DNA from: Nectonema munidae
Lineage: Eukaryota; Nematomorpha; Nectonematoida; Nectonematidae
Length of the DNA stretch: 64,000 bases
Assembly: GCA_030549495.1 (NCBI GenBank)
Contig: JAUIRK010001052.1
Location: 186,001 to 250,000, forward strand
Direction: 5' to 3'
The notes beneath the pieces are model-generated. The model saw nothing but the letters and a program-made list of their open reading frames with translations, was not told the origin of the DNA and ran no database searches. Shown here piece by piece: positions 44,160-55,928 of the stretch. The translations under genes were made by a program, and so were the position numbers. Position 1 is the stretch's first letter. Every line of letters begins with the position of its first letter.

Positions 44160-46860
44160 AAACAAATGCAAACAATCAGTTGCGTATAAAATTCCCATTT
44201 TAATGAAAAGTTTGAGAAGTACAAATATAACAGACATAAAGCTTCTTTCAAAAAATCATTAAAAAAACGTTAATGCAAAGATATGATAATTCGTGTGATC
44301 TGAAAAAATGTTTTTCTTGCACAAATCAACAGTGTGAATATATCAAATCTGTGTAAATGCGTAAATAAATCTATATATGTGCCTAAATTATAATACTTGT
44401 ATTAATCTTTAAGTTCAATTGGGCTAACACGTTTAGCGGCTTTAGGTATTCTTTTGTGTGTGTTCTCTTTTTCACACATATTTTATTTTGGACATTTCAC
44501 CTTTGATTTAACATGATGTTTATGTGTTGTGTATGTGAATAAACTTCTTTTAAAATGCCATGGTCACTGATAGGATTAAAATGGATGAAAAATATTAATA
44601 ATTTGCTTTTAAAAAAACTTCACTTAAAATTTTTAATCTAAATAAATATTATTTTTAGAACATAAATCAAATCGTAAAATTAAAAGTATGCATTTATAAA
44701 GAAGTTTTCAGAGGTTGCATACTCCCCGTTTTTTTGTCTCCTGTAAAGAAACTTTTGAGGAAGAAGATATTTTGGTCAAAATAGATAACTAACCCCGACA
44801 GTGTAAATTTTTAATAAATACTTTTAATATATATCACTACTTATATTTTCAATTGATAAAATATAAAAAATTTAGAAGTTCTGCAGATAAAATTTAATTA
44901 TCTATTTTTTTTGTTTTAATTAATTAATGGCGAATCATTAGAAAAAGATTGTCATATTTTGCCAGAGTATATTTAAATTTTTCAACTTATTTAAGTAAAT
45001 TAAGGTTGCTTATCGGTTTTGTTTTCTTTTTTTTTCACACGAGCTTGCTCATGTCTTTAATGCAGAGCATTTATTTTCTAGCAAAAAGACATAACAGTAA
45101 AGATTTTTACCCAAGTAAATTTATTTAAAATTTTTCTGATTGATTTTAAATGAATCTTGTTAATGGATGGGTAGGATGCGCTTGGTTTATTTTTTTATTT
45201 ATAATAACATAGTTTTTGAAAACCAATACTTATTTTATTTTACTATTTGAAAGATACTTTTATGTTTCACCATTTTAGAGGCCCTTTTCATTTATTCTTA
45301 TAAACTGACTCCAGGACCTTTTTTAACTTTAATAAGGGGAGGTTGCCCACTGCCTTTCTACTATCCCAGTTGGCCCTTCAGTAGAAAATACCTGCTCTAC
45401 TAGAAAAAACAGTTTTCTCAGCATTTTTCAATCAATTTTTTAACTAAAATGAAAATAGCATATATTACTATATTCGTAGATTGAAAAAATAAGTAGTGAC
45501 AAATATTCAAATTGCTAGTTGAAAATATAAGAAATTATTTTAATCCAAATCTGTTTCCCACTATACTAATATTCACCTTTAAAAGGTCTTGGCAGACTCA
45601 CCTATTTCAACTATATTTCCTTCACCACCAATTTTCAGTTCCTAATCTCTTTATGGAACCTCTCAAAACTAAGCTGTTGCGATATTTCTCTCGGTGCATT
45701 TGTTCCATTCAACTATGCTTATATTCCCAATTTTAATTTGTGGATCAAGCAATTTTATAGAGGATGTTTTTGATCAACAATTATAATGAGAATAGTCACG
45801 AATATGAAGCTTGAGTTTGACTACAAGTTCTAATTATGAGCTCCAATTCATTACTTTATATTCTTTTTGCGCATAAAACTAAGATATATTAAACTTTTCA
45901 TACTCATATTTAATCGCCTGATTATCCTCTTCAGTCTTCAATAAGTTTTATATTATTTAAACGATTTTATTAATGAAACATCGTTTCTCATTTGGCCTGA
46001 AAGAGTTATAGTCTAAAAATAGATACGACTGAAATACTTAAATATGTTATTTCTTATGTAAGTTTGCTTTCAAACTGATATTTTGAAAATAATTTTCTGA
46101 TTTATTCACAACTTTTCTTATAAATGTCCTCTATTGACACGTATTGTTTTATTGTTCTTAATGTTGCCAAATGTCCATATTTTCCAGGATTGTCCTAGAA
46201 AATACTAATAATACTAAATCCCGTAAGATGTATAAGAATCCCGCTTTTTAATTCTCTTATTTTATATGTCAAAAAAGTAGTTTAGAAAAATTTAGCTCCG
46301 AATATGATTGCTTATCTCTTTTTTAAGTATAAAAACTCTTTTTTTACTTCTAAGTATTTTTCATATTAATTTTTTTTGTAAGAAATACAAATTTTGGCTC
46401 TTGTTTACTCCCCCCTCCCTATTTTTTTTTAAGAACTAGCTTCTATTTAATTTTTTTAATACTATTTTGTATAAAAGAAAAAAATTTTAATCAGTTCTTT
46501 AATTTATTTAATTATATTTGTCAAATTTTTTAAATGGGTGGGGGAAGTAAAGAAGTGCCCAGATTTTTGTTCTTGGCTTTTTTAATATCATTTTTGTTCC
46601 GATTTGAATCTGATAGCCCTCATTTTTCTTTATATACTCCTTACTCGGTAGTATAAAATGGCTATAATAAAAAAATTTTAATCTACATATTATTGAGAAT
46701 AATTTTATCATAAAGTTATTTAAATTGATAGAAAATTTAAATTAGATTAATCAAATGAATTATTGAAGTACAAGTTAATTGTCTTCTAGCTGATCATAAT
46801 AAAAAAAATTTAATCTATTTTACTATAAGTCAGGTACCTTAATTTTGTGATAATTATTTT
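44160..46860. other. Gene-free stretch upstream of POLE2
   Basis: AT-rich. A possible hAT-like terminal fragment (reverse complement CAGGTATTTTCTACTGAAGG) is at about 45345-45400. Nothing else supported. Confidence 0.3.
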
Positions 46861-46882
46861 TTAGGTATTTATTCTCTACTCA

Positions 46883-48454
46883 ATGTTAGATGTCAAGAAT
46901 TATATTCAGTCATTTTTCAAGAATAATGGTTTATGCCTTAAACGTGCAGCTCTTTTTACTCTATTTTCATCTTTCTCCGAGTTAAACTCTGTTTCAGATC
47001 AAGGCGATAAATCCATTCTTCATGAATATTTGAATAAAATACTAAACCAACTCATAGCAACCAAGCTTGACGCGACTGTCTTTATAGAAGAAAGTGACAT
47101 ATGCAAAGTTTTGACTACACTTTCTTACACTTTTAATAAAGAGGACGATAACAATTCCTCATATTTCTTTATTGTCGATGCCTTTAGCATCCCTGAGATT
47201 CACTTCAATGAAAATAATAAGTTAGTTAAGCGAAGCGTGAGCCAAAACACGAATTCCACGAATCCAGCAGCACGAACAGAAATTTTTTCCAAGAGATGCT
47301 CTCTCTTATGGAAGAAGATTCAAAAACATCCCATTTTTACCTTGGGGAATGAGAATAGCTTTGTTTTACGCTCAATTGAATATCTTGTTCATCAATGCCA
47401 AGAAAACGAGGAAGTTGTTTGTCTAGGAATTATCACCAAACATGATTCGGATAAACTCCATCTTGAAGACTGCGATGCTTCTATTTTAATAGACATATCC
47501 AAAGCCACTTGGCACACTGGTATATATACGCTTGGTTGTATTGTTTTAGCTGAAGGCTCTGTTACATCGGGAGTATTTCATATAAATGGTTGCGGTTTTC
47601 CACCAACCGAGCCAGAAAAGATCACGCGCAGTTTACATGGTAATGAAAATTTTTTCAGCAATAATTTAGATATTAATCCTAAAGTTTCTCAATTTGTCAT
47701 AAATTCGCAACTGCCAGACGCAATGATAATCTTTCTATCAGATGTTTACTTGAATGATGCAAAAACATTGATCAAGTTGAAGGACTTGTTCACTGGGTAT
47801 TCCAACTCTCCTCCTATCGCTTTTGTTTTCTCCGGACATTTTGTTACGCAAGAAGTAAGAAATTGTCAATCTTATGCCTTGAACTTGAAAAATGCGTTCA
47901 ATTCTCTAGCTGAAATTTTAAACAAATTCCCCAATCTATTGTTAAAGAGTAAGTTCATATTCGTTCCACATAGCGAAGAACCAGGACTCACCTTTATATA
48001 TCCGAGACCTCCTTTGCCTAAGTACGTATATGCGAGTTTAATAAAGAAGGTGCCGTCATGCGTCTTTACCACTAATCCTTGTAGAATTCAGTGCAACACT
48101 CGCTATATCGTTGTCTTTCGAGAAGACTTAGTGTACAAGTTGTGCCGAAATTGCATTCACTATCCAAACCTCCAAGAAGACCACATTCCTTTGCATCTCG
48201 CAAAGACCTTAATGACACAGGCAACCTTTTTGCCTTTGCCCGTCAACATAGCCCCGATTTGGTGGAGTTATTCACACGCTCTGAGCTTGTATCCTTTGCC
48301 TGACCTGATTGTGTGTTGTGATGAATATTCTTCCTATAGTGTGAAGCAAATGGATACCGTTGTCATCAACCCCGGCTCTTTTTCTCAAAATAACTGGTGC
48401 TTCAAAGTTTACACTATTTCCAATAATTCCATAGATGATAGTCAAATCCCTTAA
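46883..48454 (+). CDS. POLE2: DNA polymerase epsilon subunit 2 (POLE2), complete in one exon
   Basis: 523 residues against 527 in human. The N-terminal helical domain (residues 1-75; AFKL-RGL-like KNNGLCLKRAALF) is followed by AFSIPEIHFN (human AFDIPRFVYN). The OB-fold has VVCLGIITK, DISKATWHTGIYTLGCIVLA and FGFPPTEP-like GFPPTEPEK (about 238). The calcineurin-like phosphoesterase domain has IIFLSDVYLND (about 283), GYSNSPPIAFVFSGHF, VFTTNPCRIQCNTRYIVVFR (from about 394), PLPDLIVCCDEY and NPGSF (496). As in other B-subunits the phosphoesterase site is degenerate, so its role is structural: it bridges the catalytic subunit in the leading-strand replicase, in the nucleus. An AG at 46863-46864 hints at a 5'UTR intron. 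AATAAA at 48476-48481 follows the stop closely. No defects. Confidence 0.97.
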   Translation: MLDVKNYIQSFFKNNGLCLKRAALFTLFSSFSELNSVSDQGDKSILHEYLNKILNQLIATKLDATVFIEESDICKVLTTLSYTFNKEDDNNSSYFFIVDAFSIPEIHFNENNKLVKRSVSQNTNSTNPAARTEIFSKRCSLLWKKIQKHPIFTLGNENSFVLRSIEYLVHQCQENEEVVCLGIITKHDSDKLHLEDCDASILIDISKATWHTGIYTLGCIVLAEGSVTSGVFHINGCGFPPTEPEKITRSLHGNENFFSNNLDINPKVSQFVINSQLPDAMIIFLSDVYLNDAKTLIKLKDLFTGYSNSPPIAFVFSGHFVTQEVRNCQSYALNLKNAFNSLAEILNKFPNLLLKSKFIFVPHSEEPGLTFIYPRPPLPKYVYASLIKKVPSCVFTTNPCRIQCNTRYIVVFREDLVYKLCRNCIHYPNLQEDHIPLHLAKTLMTQATFLPLPVNIAPIWWSYSHALSLYPLPDLIVCCDEYSSYSVKQMDTVVINPGSFSQNNWCFKVYTISNNSIDDSQIP

Positions 48455-50040
48455 ATTGAGATCTTTATATTTTTAAATAAATTTTTTTCCAATAATTTTC
48501 AATTTTTTGAATTATATTTCTTTTTTATAGTGTTTATTAGACTTGTTTGCTTTTTGATTAGATTTTTGATATTACTTTTCTTGTTTTAAGGTTTAGTCTT
48601 TATTATAGTATTGCAAATCTGAGCTATATTTCATCAGAGGCAGTAATGTAGCCAGTCATTTGAATAAGAGCACGCGTTTTTGATCGAGGCAAATATTTTT
48701 TATAGAACTATTTAAGAACTCTATAATTTAAAGCTTAAAAAGTTTAACCATATTAATTACGGTAACCGTCCATAAGGGGAGAGGGGCAAGGGTGCTAGGC
48801 CTCGTGGTATTTACTTTGCTCCTCTGAAACTCCCTTGAAATATATAAATGTATACACTTTCTTATATTCCCGGCCCCATTAAAACCAGTTTTGCCCCCCC
48901 CCCCCCCCCCCCCCCCCCCTCTTCCCCACTGTACTTGAAGTGGGCGACTGTGTTAATTTAATCAATCAAGTCTTTTATTCTATAGCATCTTTATCTCGTT
49001 ATTCGTTTTATTTTATGTTTTAGTTTTTTTATCAAGATTTCTTAGAATAGTTGGCAATGTTTTTACACTTTGCTTAAAATTTTGGTTAATAAAACTAGGT
49101 ACAAATATTATCATTTTCATGTAATTTTTAGCGTATAACTTAGAGAGTGGATTAGCTAATTTATATAAATGTAAAGTTTGTAGAATATTTCTTCCAAAAA
49201 TTTTAAACCTATTTCTATTTAAAATGGTCACATTTAAATTCATGGCTACATACCTGTCAATTCATAAGCCCACATCCTAAATAAATTTTTAAACAATTTA
49301 CTTCACTGACTGAATATATGTGTAGGTAGAATATGAAGATTATATAAGATGATTCTTTGTTTTTCTATGTTACTAATTATCTTGGTAACATTTCATTGCT
49401 AAACACTTTAAAATTTAATTTTAAGAAACAATTCTTTTCAGTACAGAGTAATCAATGCACATAACCAATTCATTTGATATGAACCAGGCTTGTTGACAAT
49501 TAGTGAGATAAGAGGCTGAGAACAATCATTTAGCTCCTAATCAATAAATATTGTATCAGATAGCGGGGTTGTCGAGTAATCTACTATCGGATAAATTAGG
49601 TCTGACTGTATTGCAAATGAGTCCTCTAATACAACTCTTTCAATATGGTCTTTAGAAGACAAAGATATGTTTAACCGAACACTAAATATAAAATCTGTTC
49701 AACCAAAAAATTCAGCTCCCTAAAGATTTACAAACGGGATCATTTTTAGTCATGGAAAACCTTCACTTGGTTAGAGTATAGCATATCTTATAGACTATTC
49801 AGGTAGACTATGGACATCTGTTATGGCAATAAGGAGGTATAAAGACTTAATTACACCTGAATGAGTAGTGATCTATCATATATGAATGATTTTGTTCCCT
49901 TGTTGAGCTTGAAGAGTTGTTCACAAACTTTTTAAAAAATTTCGGCATAGCGGTCTTATAGTTTTTTAATAGCTCAGGGTATCATTTAAAAAAAATAAAT
50001 CAACATAGTACTAAAAAATCGACACCATTGTTTATTCAAA
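48455..50040. other. Intergenic stretch with a C26 homopolymer
   Basis: Mostly AT-rich. An uninterrupted run of 26 C occupies 48894-48919, with G- and C-rich islands on both sides. A short - strand frame at 49013-49243 (FVPSFINQNFKQSVKTLPTI) faintly resembles a LINE RT C-terminus but is too weak to call. Confidence 0.4.
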
Positions 50041-51761
50041 AATTGTCTGAACAAACCAAATCTCAATGGGATGGATGAATCTGCTTTTTTCTAAGCCAGT
50101 TTGTCTAAATTTTGCTCTGTTTTGGCCAATGCAACTCTCATATCATTACTTACTTCCAATCTGTTTTGGGATTTAGTTTCAATGGCAAGTAACATGGAAA
50201 ACGCTTACTCACACTCATATGTAGTGGCAAATCGAATCAGCTTTCAGAGGAATCTTTGCAAGCATACATAGGACTCTCCGATTTCAATCTGAGATATTTC
50301 AGAAAAACATGTTTTGCACCTCCTCAATGATTAACCAAATCAATAAACTTTTCTTTAAGAAGTCTTTTGTGGCCAGATTACTAATCGAGATTATAAACGG
50401 GTTTTTGATAAATTTATAGTATTTTTCAAATTTTTGTGGATTAACAAAATAAAAAGAAATTTCTTGGCATGCTACATGGTGTTTTATGGCCTCCAGGACA
50501 TTTTTATTAATGAAAATCTTATCAACAAATATGTTCGAAAATCGAATCGAGCAACATTTTTCTTGTCAAAGAATGCAATTATCCTAGCTTCATTTCAAAA
50601 GCTGACATTTTTTTATTACAATGGAGTACTCTGATCTCTTTTCGTTGCAGCGCAAGGTTAAAGGAATTCATATATTCAAATATGTTCACTAAAAATGATA
50701 GGAATATACGAAAACGGACATCAGAAAATTCTACATACATGTCTAGATTGCCTTCCAGAAATTGCAGGATTTCTTTCGATAATATCGCTTGGAAAATTTT
50801 TCTTTGGAAAGCCACCTCACGTTTGAGTGCAGTAAGAGTTTTTCAAATTGAAAACAAACACGATTTGAAGCATTTGCTTTAATGAAATATAGTGCTTAAA
50901 TGACTTCATTGAAAACATTTTTTAACTCATCGGTATGGTTTTATGGCTCGGCGCACTGGGTACCAATTACATCTGGAGATTTTTGCTTAGCGAGATTCCG
51001 ACTTAAAAAATTGTCTACCAGGTTCTTGCCATATTTTTAACTTTTTCTTGCAAAAAAGCTGAAAATCGAATTCCGAATCAATAAAACCACATCTGGCATG
51101 CAACAGACACCTCTTCTATTAGCCTTCTAACGCTATCGTTTGACAGAAAGATTGAATAGCACATTCAATATATCTTAGTAGCAAGGTAATATCAACTGTT
51201 CTGCTATGTTATGGGACTTTTTGACAACAGATATTTTTTGAAACTTTTCAAACCATACTTAATATTTTGCAAAAACATTCCTATGTTATTTTCTAAAAAC
51301 TTTCCTATGTTATTTATCAAACATGAATTTGTGCAATCGTTCAGCCAATAGTTTTGTTTACAGAACTCGAGTGCTTCACTACCAGCGTAAGCTTCACTTG
51401 ACGGGCTTTAGAAAAGTGGATGCTAACACTTCAGAACACAAAAGAGACTTATGGTCCTCTTTCACACTAGACATTAATGCAGTAAAACAAAATTTCAAGT
51501 GTGAGTTGTCATATTTCATTTTTTTAGCCATTAAGAAAAATGCACATTTACAAATTAGGCTTGAAAAGCAATAAAAGAAAAAAATAGTACTCAATTCAAC
51601 GGCTAATTTATTTATTTTTTTTAAATGTGACTTATTGGCAAAAATGGCAAATGACCCAATATGGGTGCAATATTTTGTAAAAAACGATTCACCCAGTGTC
51701 CCCTTGTCGATCCCTATTGAACTTCTTCGCTGCACCCCGAACTCTACTTTGAAAACCACTG
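50040..51761 (-). pseudogene. hAT transposase relic (ZBED/SCAND3-like)
   Basis: The right terminus, reverse-complemented from 51761, starts CAGTGGTTTTCAAAGTAGAG and continues with a GGGGTGC motif, a hAT end. On the - strand the protein relic includes DCTNSC (about 51330), SLSKNLQM (about 50990), and then FLVNIFEYMNSFNLALQRKE (50579-50815), matching the LNxLNxxLQG motif before the C-terminal half. NPQKFEKYYKF follows (about 50430). Many stops and frameshifts; it is old. The left terminus was not found. Confidence 0.7.
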
Positions 51762-53020
51762 AGCTAGAAGGTTCATGCCATCAGAATTACAAACAGGGTA
51801 ATTGACCTGATAAAATCAGTGCAGTTGTGGTGGGATTGAGAGCTTACAGTGCAAGTATAATGTCGGGTAATAATGGTGGTGTATTCATTGGACAAAAATT
51901 CTTTTATAATAAATTTTGAAAAAATTTAGTAAAGAATTTGAATGGTTAAAACTTAAAACTACTAGTAAATATTTGAAAATACCCAAGATTAAAGCGTAAG
52001 AAACCAAGAATTTGATCAAGAAACCAAGATCTTGTTCTAACGAAGGAATGCTATCCCTGGTATAGAGCAGTGCTCGGCATTAATTTTCAGTCGTGGGCCC
52101 CATTGTACTCTACATAAGGCTTAGCAGACCGCAATCAAAATTCGCTTCGATTTAAATTTTTGAAAACATATTAGCCAGATCCTTTTCCCAAAATCTTCAC
52201 TTTGAGATTCTTAAGATTGAGAATTTGAAATTTTATTTCTTAATTGTTATAAGATATTTTTGTTTAAATTTCCAATAAACTCGGTATGAGGCCTCCACTC
52301 GTGCTGCACGTTGCTGCTAATACAACAATGACTTCGGTGTTTCGAGATGTCCTTCATAATATTTTAATCGTTTTTATTTATTTCACCCACTCCGCTTTGA
52401 AATCAAACTGGTTTCTGATGCTTCATTGGCTCTTTATTTATAACAGCATGGAACATTACACTTCACGGTTTTTCAATGCCATTATTTTCAAGTACTGTTG
52501 TGAAGCTAATTTTTAAATGATCTTTCGATTATTCGATCCCTTGTGCATAGACAGTCCTGTGAATAGAATAAAATTGGTACATATAATAATGAATGAAAAA
52601 TATACAAAAATGATCACAAATAGACATTTCCCTACGAAATGATATAAACGCAAACACGCTTCGATGATCTGTATAATTAGGACGCACTAAAACAATATCC
52701 AAATCTTGATTTTTAACTTCTGTACTTCAAAAAATTTATCTGAAAACAAATTTGAGTAAACACATTTCTATCTTTTCTTTAAGAATGTTCGAAACTTTGA
52801 CGTTGACTTGATCAAACAGGATCTATTAATTAGTATCTTATCTTTCAAGTTTAAAGTAATACAAAATGATGAATATAGTTAGTGATAGCAAGGAAGAAAG
52901 CAGTTACATCTAAATCAGTGAAGCCCTATCCCCATATTAATACTTGAGTTTAAACGGTTTCAGTGAATCCTTGATTAACTTGAGAATGATGTTTTCTATT
53001 TGTCGTTTAGAAGTATTTAA
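51762..53020. other. Spacer upstream of MsrB with a hAT-like end
   Basis: CAGTGCTCGGCATTAATTTT at 52068, followed by GTGGGCCCC, looks like a single hAT terminus. The rest is gene-free AT-rich DNA. Confidence 0.35.
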
Positions 53021-53777
53021 ATGCAAAGTATTAGAGCCATTTTGTTCTTCGCATTATCATATACAGGTGAGAAGTGAGTTAAAACATTTAATGGGGAGGG
53101 GATTAATTTGAGTTAAAATGGTAGATAAAATTACAATTTACTTTTATATTTAGAATCCATTTTATTTCAAATGAGTCAAAATTTTTGTGAAGGCAAGGAT
53201 ACAATTGATTGGAAAAAGGTTTTAACGGCTGAAGAATATGACGTTATGCGTAATAAAGGAACTGAAAAGGTTTTTCAACATTATTTTCAAGATAAATCCT
53301 CATGATGCATTTCTTATATAGCCTTTTTCTGGTAAATTTAATACTCATTACAAGAAGGGAGTTTATTCATGTTCAGGGTGTGGGGAAAATCTTTTTAGGT
53401 AAATTTTTTATATTATCGTGTTGTACTTCTATTTATGAATATATTTATAGCTCTTCATCTAAATTTGATAGTGGTTGTGGTTGGCCATCTTTTTTTGAGG
53501 AGTTGAAAGGCGACAATGCGTTGAATAATGCCCCTAAAGAAGGCGATTCCATTATCCTGAAGAGCGTAGATTACTCCCACAACAGAGAAAGAATCTCCTT
53601 AGAATGCAAAAAGGTTTTATTATTTTTGGTTTTTTGTAATGATTTTTATATTTTTTGTTTTAGTGTCTTTCTCACTTAGGTCATTTATTTGACGATGGAC
53701 CTGAACCGACAAAGCTACGTTACTGCATAAACAGCGTGAGTCTTAAATTTAAACCAAGTGGTAAAGAAGGAAAATAA
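53021..53777 (+). CDS. Methionine-R-sulfoxide reductase (MsrB/SelR), five exons
   Basis: Exons 53021-53066, 53154-53269, 53322-53398, 53451-53613 and 53664-53777; four GT-AG introns of 50-87 bases; 516 bases, 171 residues. It reduces methionine-R-sulfoxide in proteins using thioredoxin. Zinc pairs are C71-C74 (CSGC) and C132-C135 (the latter split by intron 4). GCGWPSF (88-94) carries the probable resolving Cys89, and [11 protein letters not shown] (153-163) carries the catalytic Cys155, a Cys rather than Sec. [10 protein letters not shown] and [10 protein letters not shown] are family hallmarks. Residues 1-15 ([15 protein letters not shown]) are hydrophobic, a possible short signal or targeting peptide. 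Met22 could start a cytosolic form. AATAAA overlaps the stop (53773-53778). Confidence 0.95.
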
Positions 53778-53811
53778 AAATTCAATTTATTTTTCAATAT
53801 GATATTGATAT

Positions 53812-54170
53812 CCTGCCTTGAAAGCGTTGTGGAGTTGGAAGGGAAACACCCGGCTTTGACTTAAAACCCCGATTCCGACTTCAAATGCTTCAAAATTTAA
53901 AGTATTTAAAAGCCACCTCTTATTTCGCAATTCGACTAAAGAAGTCTCACTTCAAATGCCTACAGAAATTAGATATATATTTTTTCTTTTTTAAAAATAC
54001 TTAAGATAATCCGACTCCGGCTTCTAAATAGCAGTAGATACCGACTCTTCCCCCTTAAAATCTGCAGCTGTCACCCTTATTGAAAACATGCAAAATGATT
54101 TTTGAGCAGGGCTATGGTGTTGGAACATTTAAAATCGACTCCGATTTTATAACGTAAAATGCTATTTTTT
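53812..54170. repeat. Dispersed repeat with GACTCCGA-type motifs
   Basis: GTTGTGGAGTTGGAAG at 53823 and AGGGCTATGGTGTTGGAA at 54107 look like two versions of the same hAT terminus (family form GGGCTGTGGAGTCGGA). CGACTCCG/CCGATTCCGACTTC motifs lie between, and again at 55262-55325. It starts about 35 bases after the MsrB stop codon. Confidence 0.5.
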
Positions 54171-54349
54171 TCTGTTGGTGAGTGAAAATATCGCTGTTTG
54201 TTTTCATGGAGCTATTGAACCCTTTCGGTCAAACTATGAGCAAAGAAGGTTTGATTCTGGATTCGTATCAAAGACTTGGTATCAAGGCATCTAGAAAACA
54301 ACCTTGCTAAAGCACCGAATTAATAATTAGCCTTTCTGCTCACTATAGC

Positions 54350-54469
54350 CCAAGATGTCCTTCATGCCACATATACCCTTACAATGCTAAACACCACTTA
54401 AAATGCCCACGATTACATACATCCCTCACACCAATAGATCCATTGTCTAACGCAGCTTCAGTCGGTTGA
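54350..54469 (+). pseudogene. LINE ORF2 C-terminal zinc-finger tail
   Basis: 39 codons ending in TGA: PRCPSCHIYPYNAKHHLKCP with a CxxC...H...C pattern, then HTSLTPIDPLSNAASV. This is the typical end of Jockey-like ORF2 proteins (CPLCxxxxHTTEHLFxCPxxxTxLTPLDLW). A/C-biased like 38530-41345, so probably the same LINE family. Confidence 0.7.
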
Positions 54470-54810
54470 CAAGTTAGGCAGTCTTGTGACTAAGTTTAAT
54501 GGATCAACCACCAACGAACCATCGACGTCCAGATGACAGCCCGTTTGAGACAAACAACAAATCTGTCAAATATTGCTATTTTATTAAATGAAATGATTCT
54601 GCGCTCTTTCGATTAAACCATGAGAATAAAAAGAGATACTTTATTACAGCTGCATTCCCAGAGTAGATAAATATGAGTCTTAGATATACGGAAAGCATTT
54701 CAGTGTATAGTTCAATCAGAATTAATTTTATTTTGTGAAAGATATGTATTTCAGATCCATAGCATGATATTAGTAAATGTCCCTTGTGTAATACGAGTAA
54801 TACTCTAAAG

Positions 54811-54850
54811 CAGAGGTGGGCAAACTACAGCCGGCCAAATATTTGCATTT
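54811..54850 (+). repeat. hAT (SPIN/Charlie-like) terminus
   Basis: CAGAGGTGGGCAAACTACAG followed by CCGGCC is the common hAT terminal sequence (CAGNGGTGGGCAAACTACGG-like). No opposite end was identified downstream. Confidence 0.5.
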
Positions 54851-55928
54851 GTCTCGCTAAAGTAAAGTTACAATCAAAGTAATTTAGGTTTATTCACAGT
54901 TAGTTTATTATCATTAGGCCAAAACTTGAAGTATTAAAAATTAGAAATATTAATTATTGATTTGTTGAAAAAGAAGATTAAGAACGCTTTCTTGAGGAAC
55001 ACGAATTTTGAAAAAGAATTCTAATACTACAACGCATGATAAAAGTCTAAAGCAACAGAAGAGATTCTCTTCAATAGAAAAACGCTGAGATCACGTATAT
55101 TTTGTTCTAAATAATTTCTCAGAAAGGTTTTTTCCAACACAGATTGCACAAAATGAATTTTTGATGAAAGTAGAGCTGCGAAGCAAGGAACAGTTTAAAA
55201 TAAAGAGCAAAATTAGATACCATATAAAGTATAGGAGAAATAAAGTACAGACTATAAGCTTTTTTAAAGTCCGGCTCTGACTTCAAGATTCTTAAAAGTT
55301 CGACTCCAACTTCAAAAACTTAAATTTAAAAGTACTTAATTCAATCGAAATTTTGGGCGAGAAAAGATTTAATTTTATTTTTGAAAGATCTTTTTTGCAG
55401 GATTAGCATGTAGGAATAAGGACTTAATTATTCATGTTGAACTTTTTTTTTAATTTAATAATTTATAACTTTAGCAGCATGATATGATTTACTTTTTTAT
55501 TACCCATGTATAAAGGGAATTTATCATAAAAGAAAAATTAATTCAATGATAAAATGTTGCTGATGTGATTACCAATTAAAATAAAAAGAGGCTAATACGG
55601 CTGAAATAACTAAAAATAGGTAAGAAATGATGATGAGGACGAATACTCGCAGAAATTTAATGTAAGAGATATATATGATAACTAGGAACTCTGATTTTAA
55701 GAAGTATTGTGAATATTGTTCATTGTGTGTTACATAAATTAAATGACCGAAGAAATCGCTATGCGACATTTCACAAAAACATATTTTATACCTCTTCAAT
55801 CATTAAGAGAAGTTATTTTTCGCAATTGGTTGTCAAAATGTCTGAAAGTGTCAATCGATTGTGCGGGTTATGTTTGAAAATTTTCTCCAAGAATATGAAT
55901 TTGATTTTAAACAAAGTATATTTTTTAT

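Noticed and set aside
35000-48300. Minus- and plus-strand frames overlapping the helicase and POLE2 coding regions
   Set aside because: They are shadows of the real genes, with no family resemblance.
49013-49243. LINE RT C-terminus on the minus strand
   Set aside because: Only a faint pattern (FVPSFINQNF...LPTI); too weak without other RT motifs nearby.
55569-55799. Membrane protein gene on the minus strand
   Set aside because: A hydrophobic translation expected from T-rich DNA; no homology, no partner exons.
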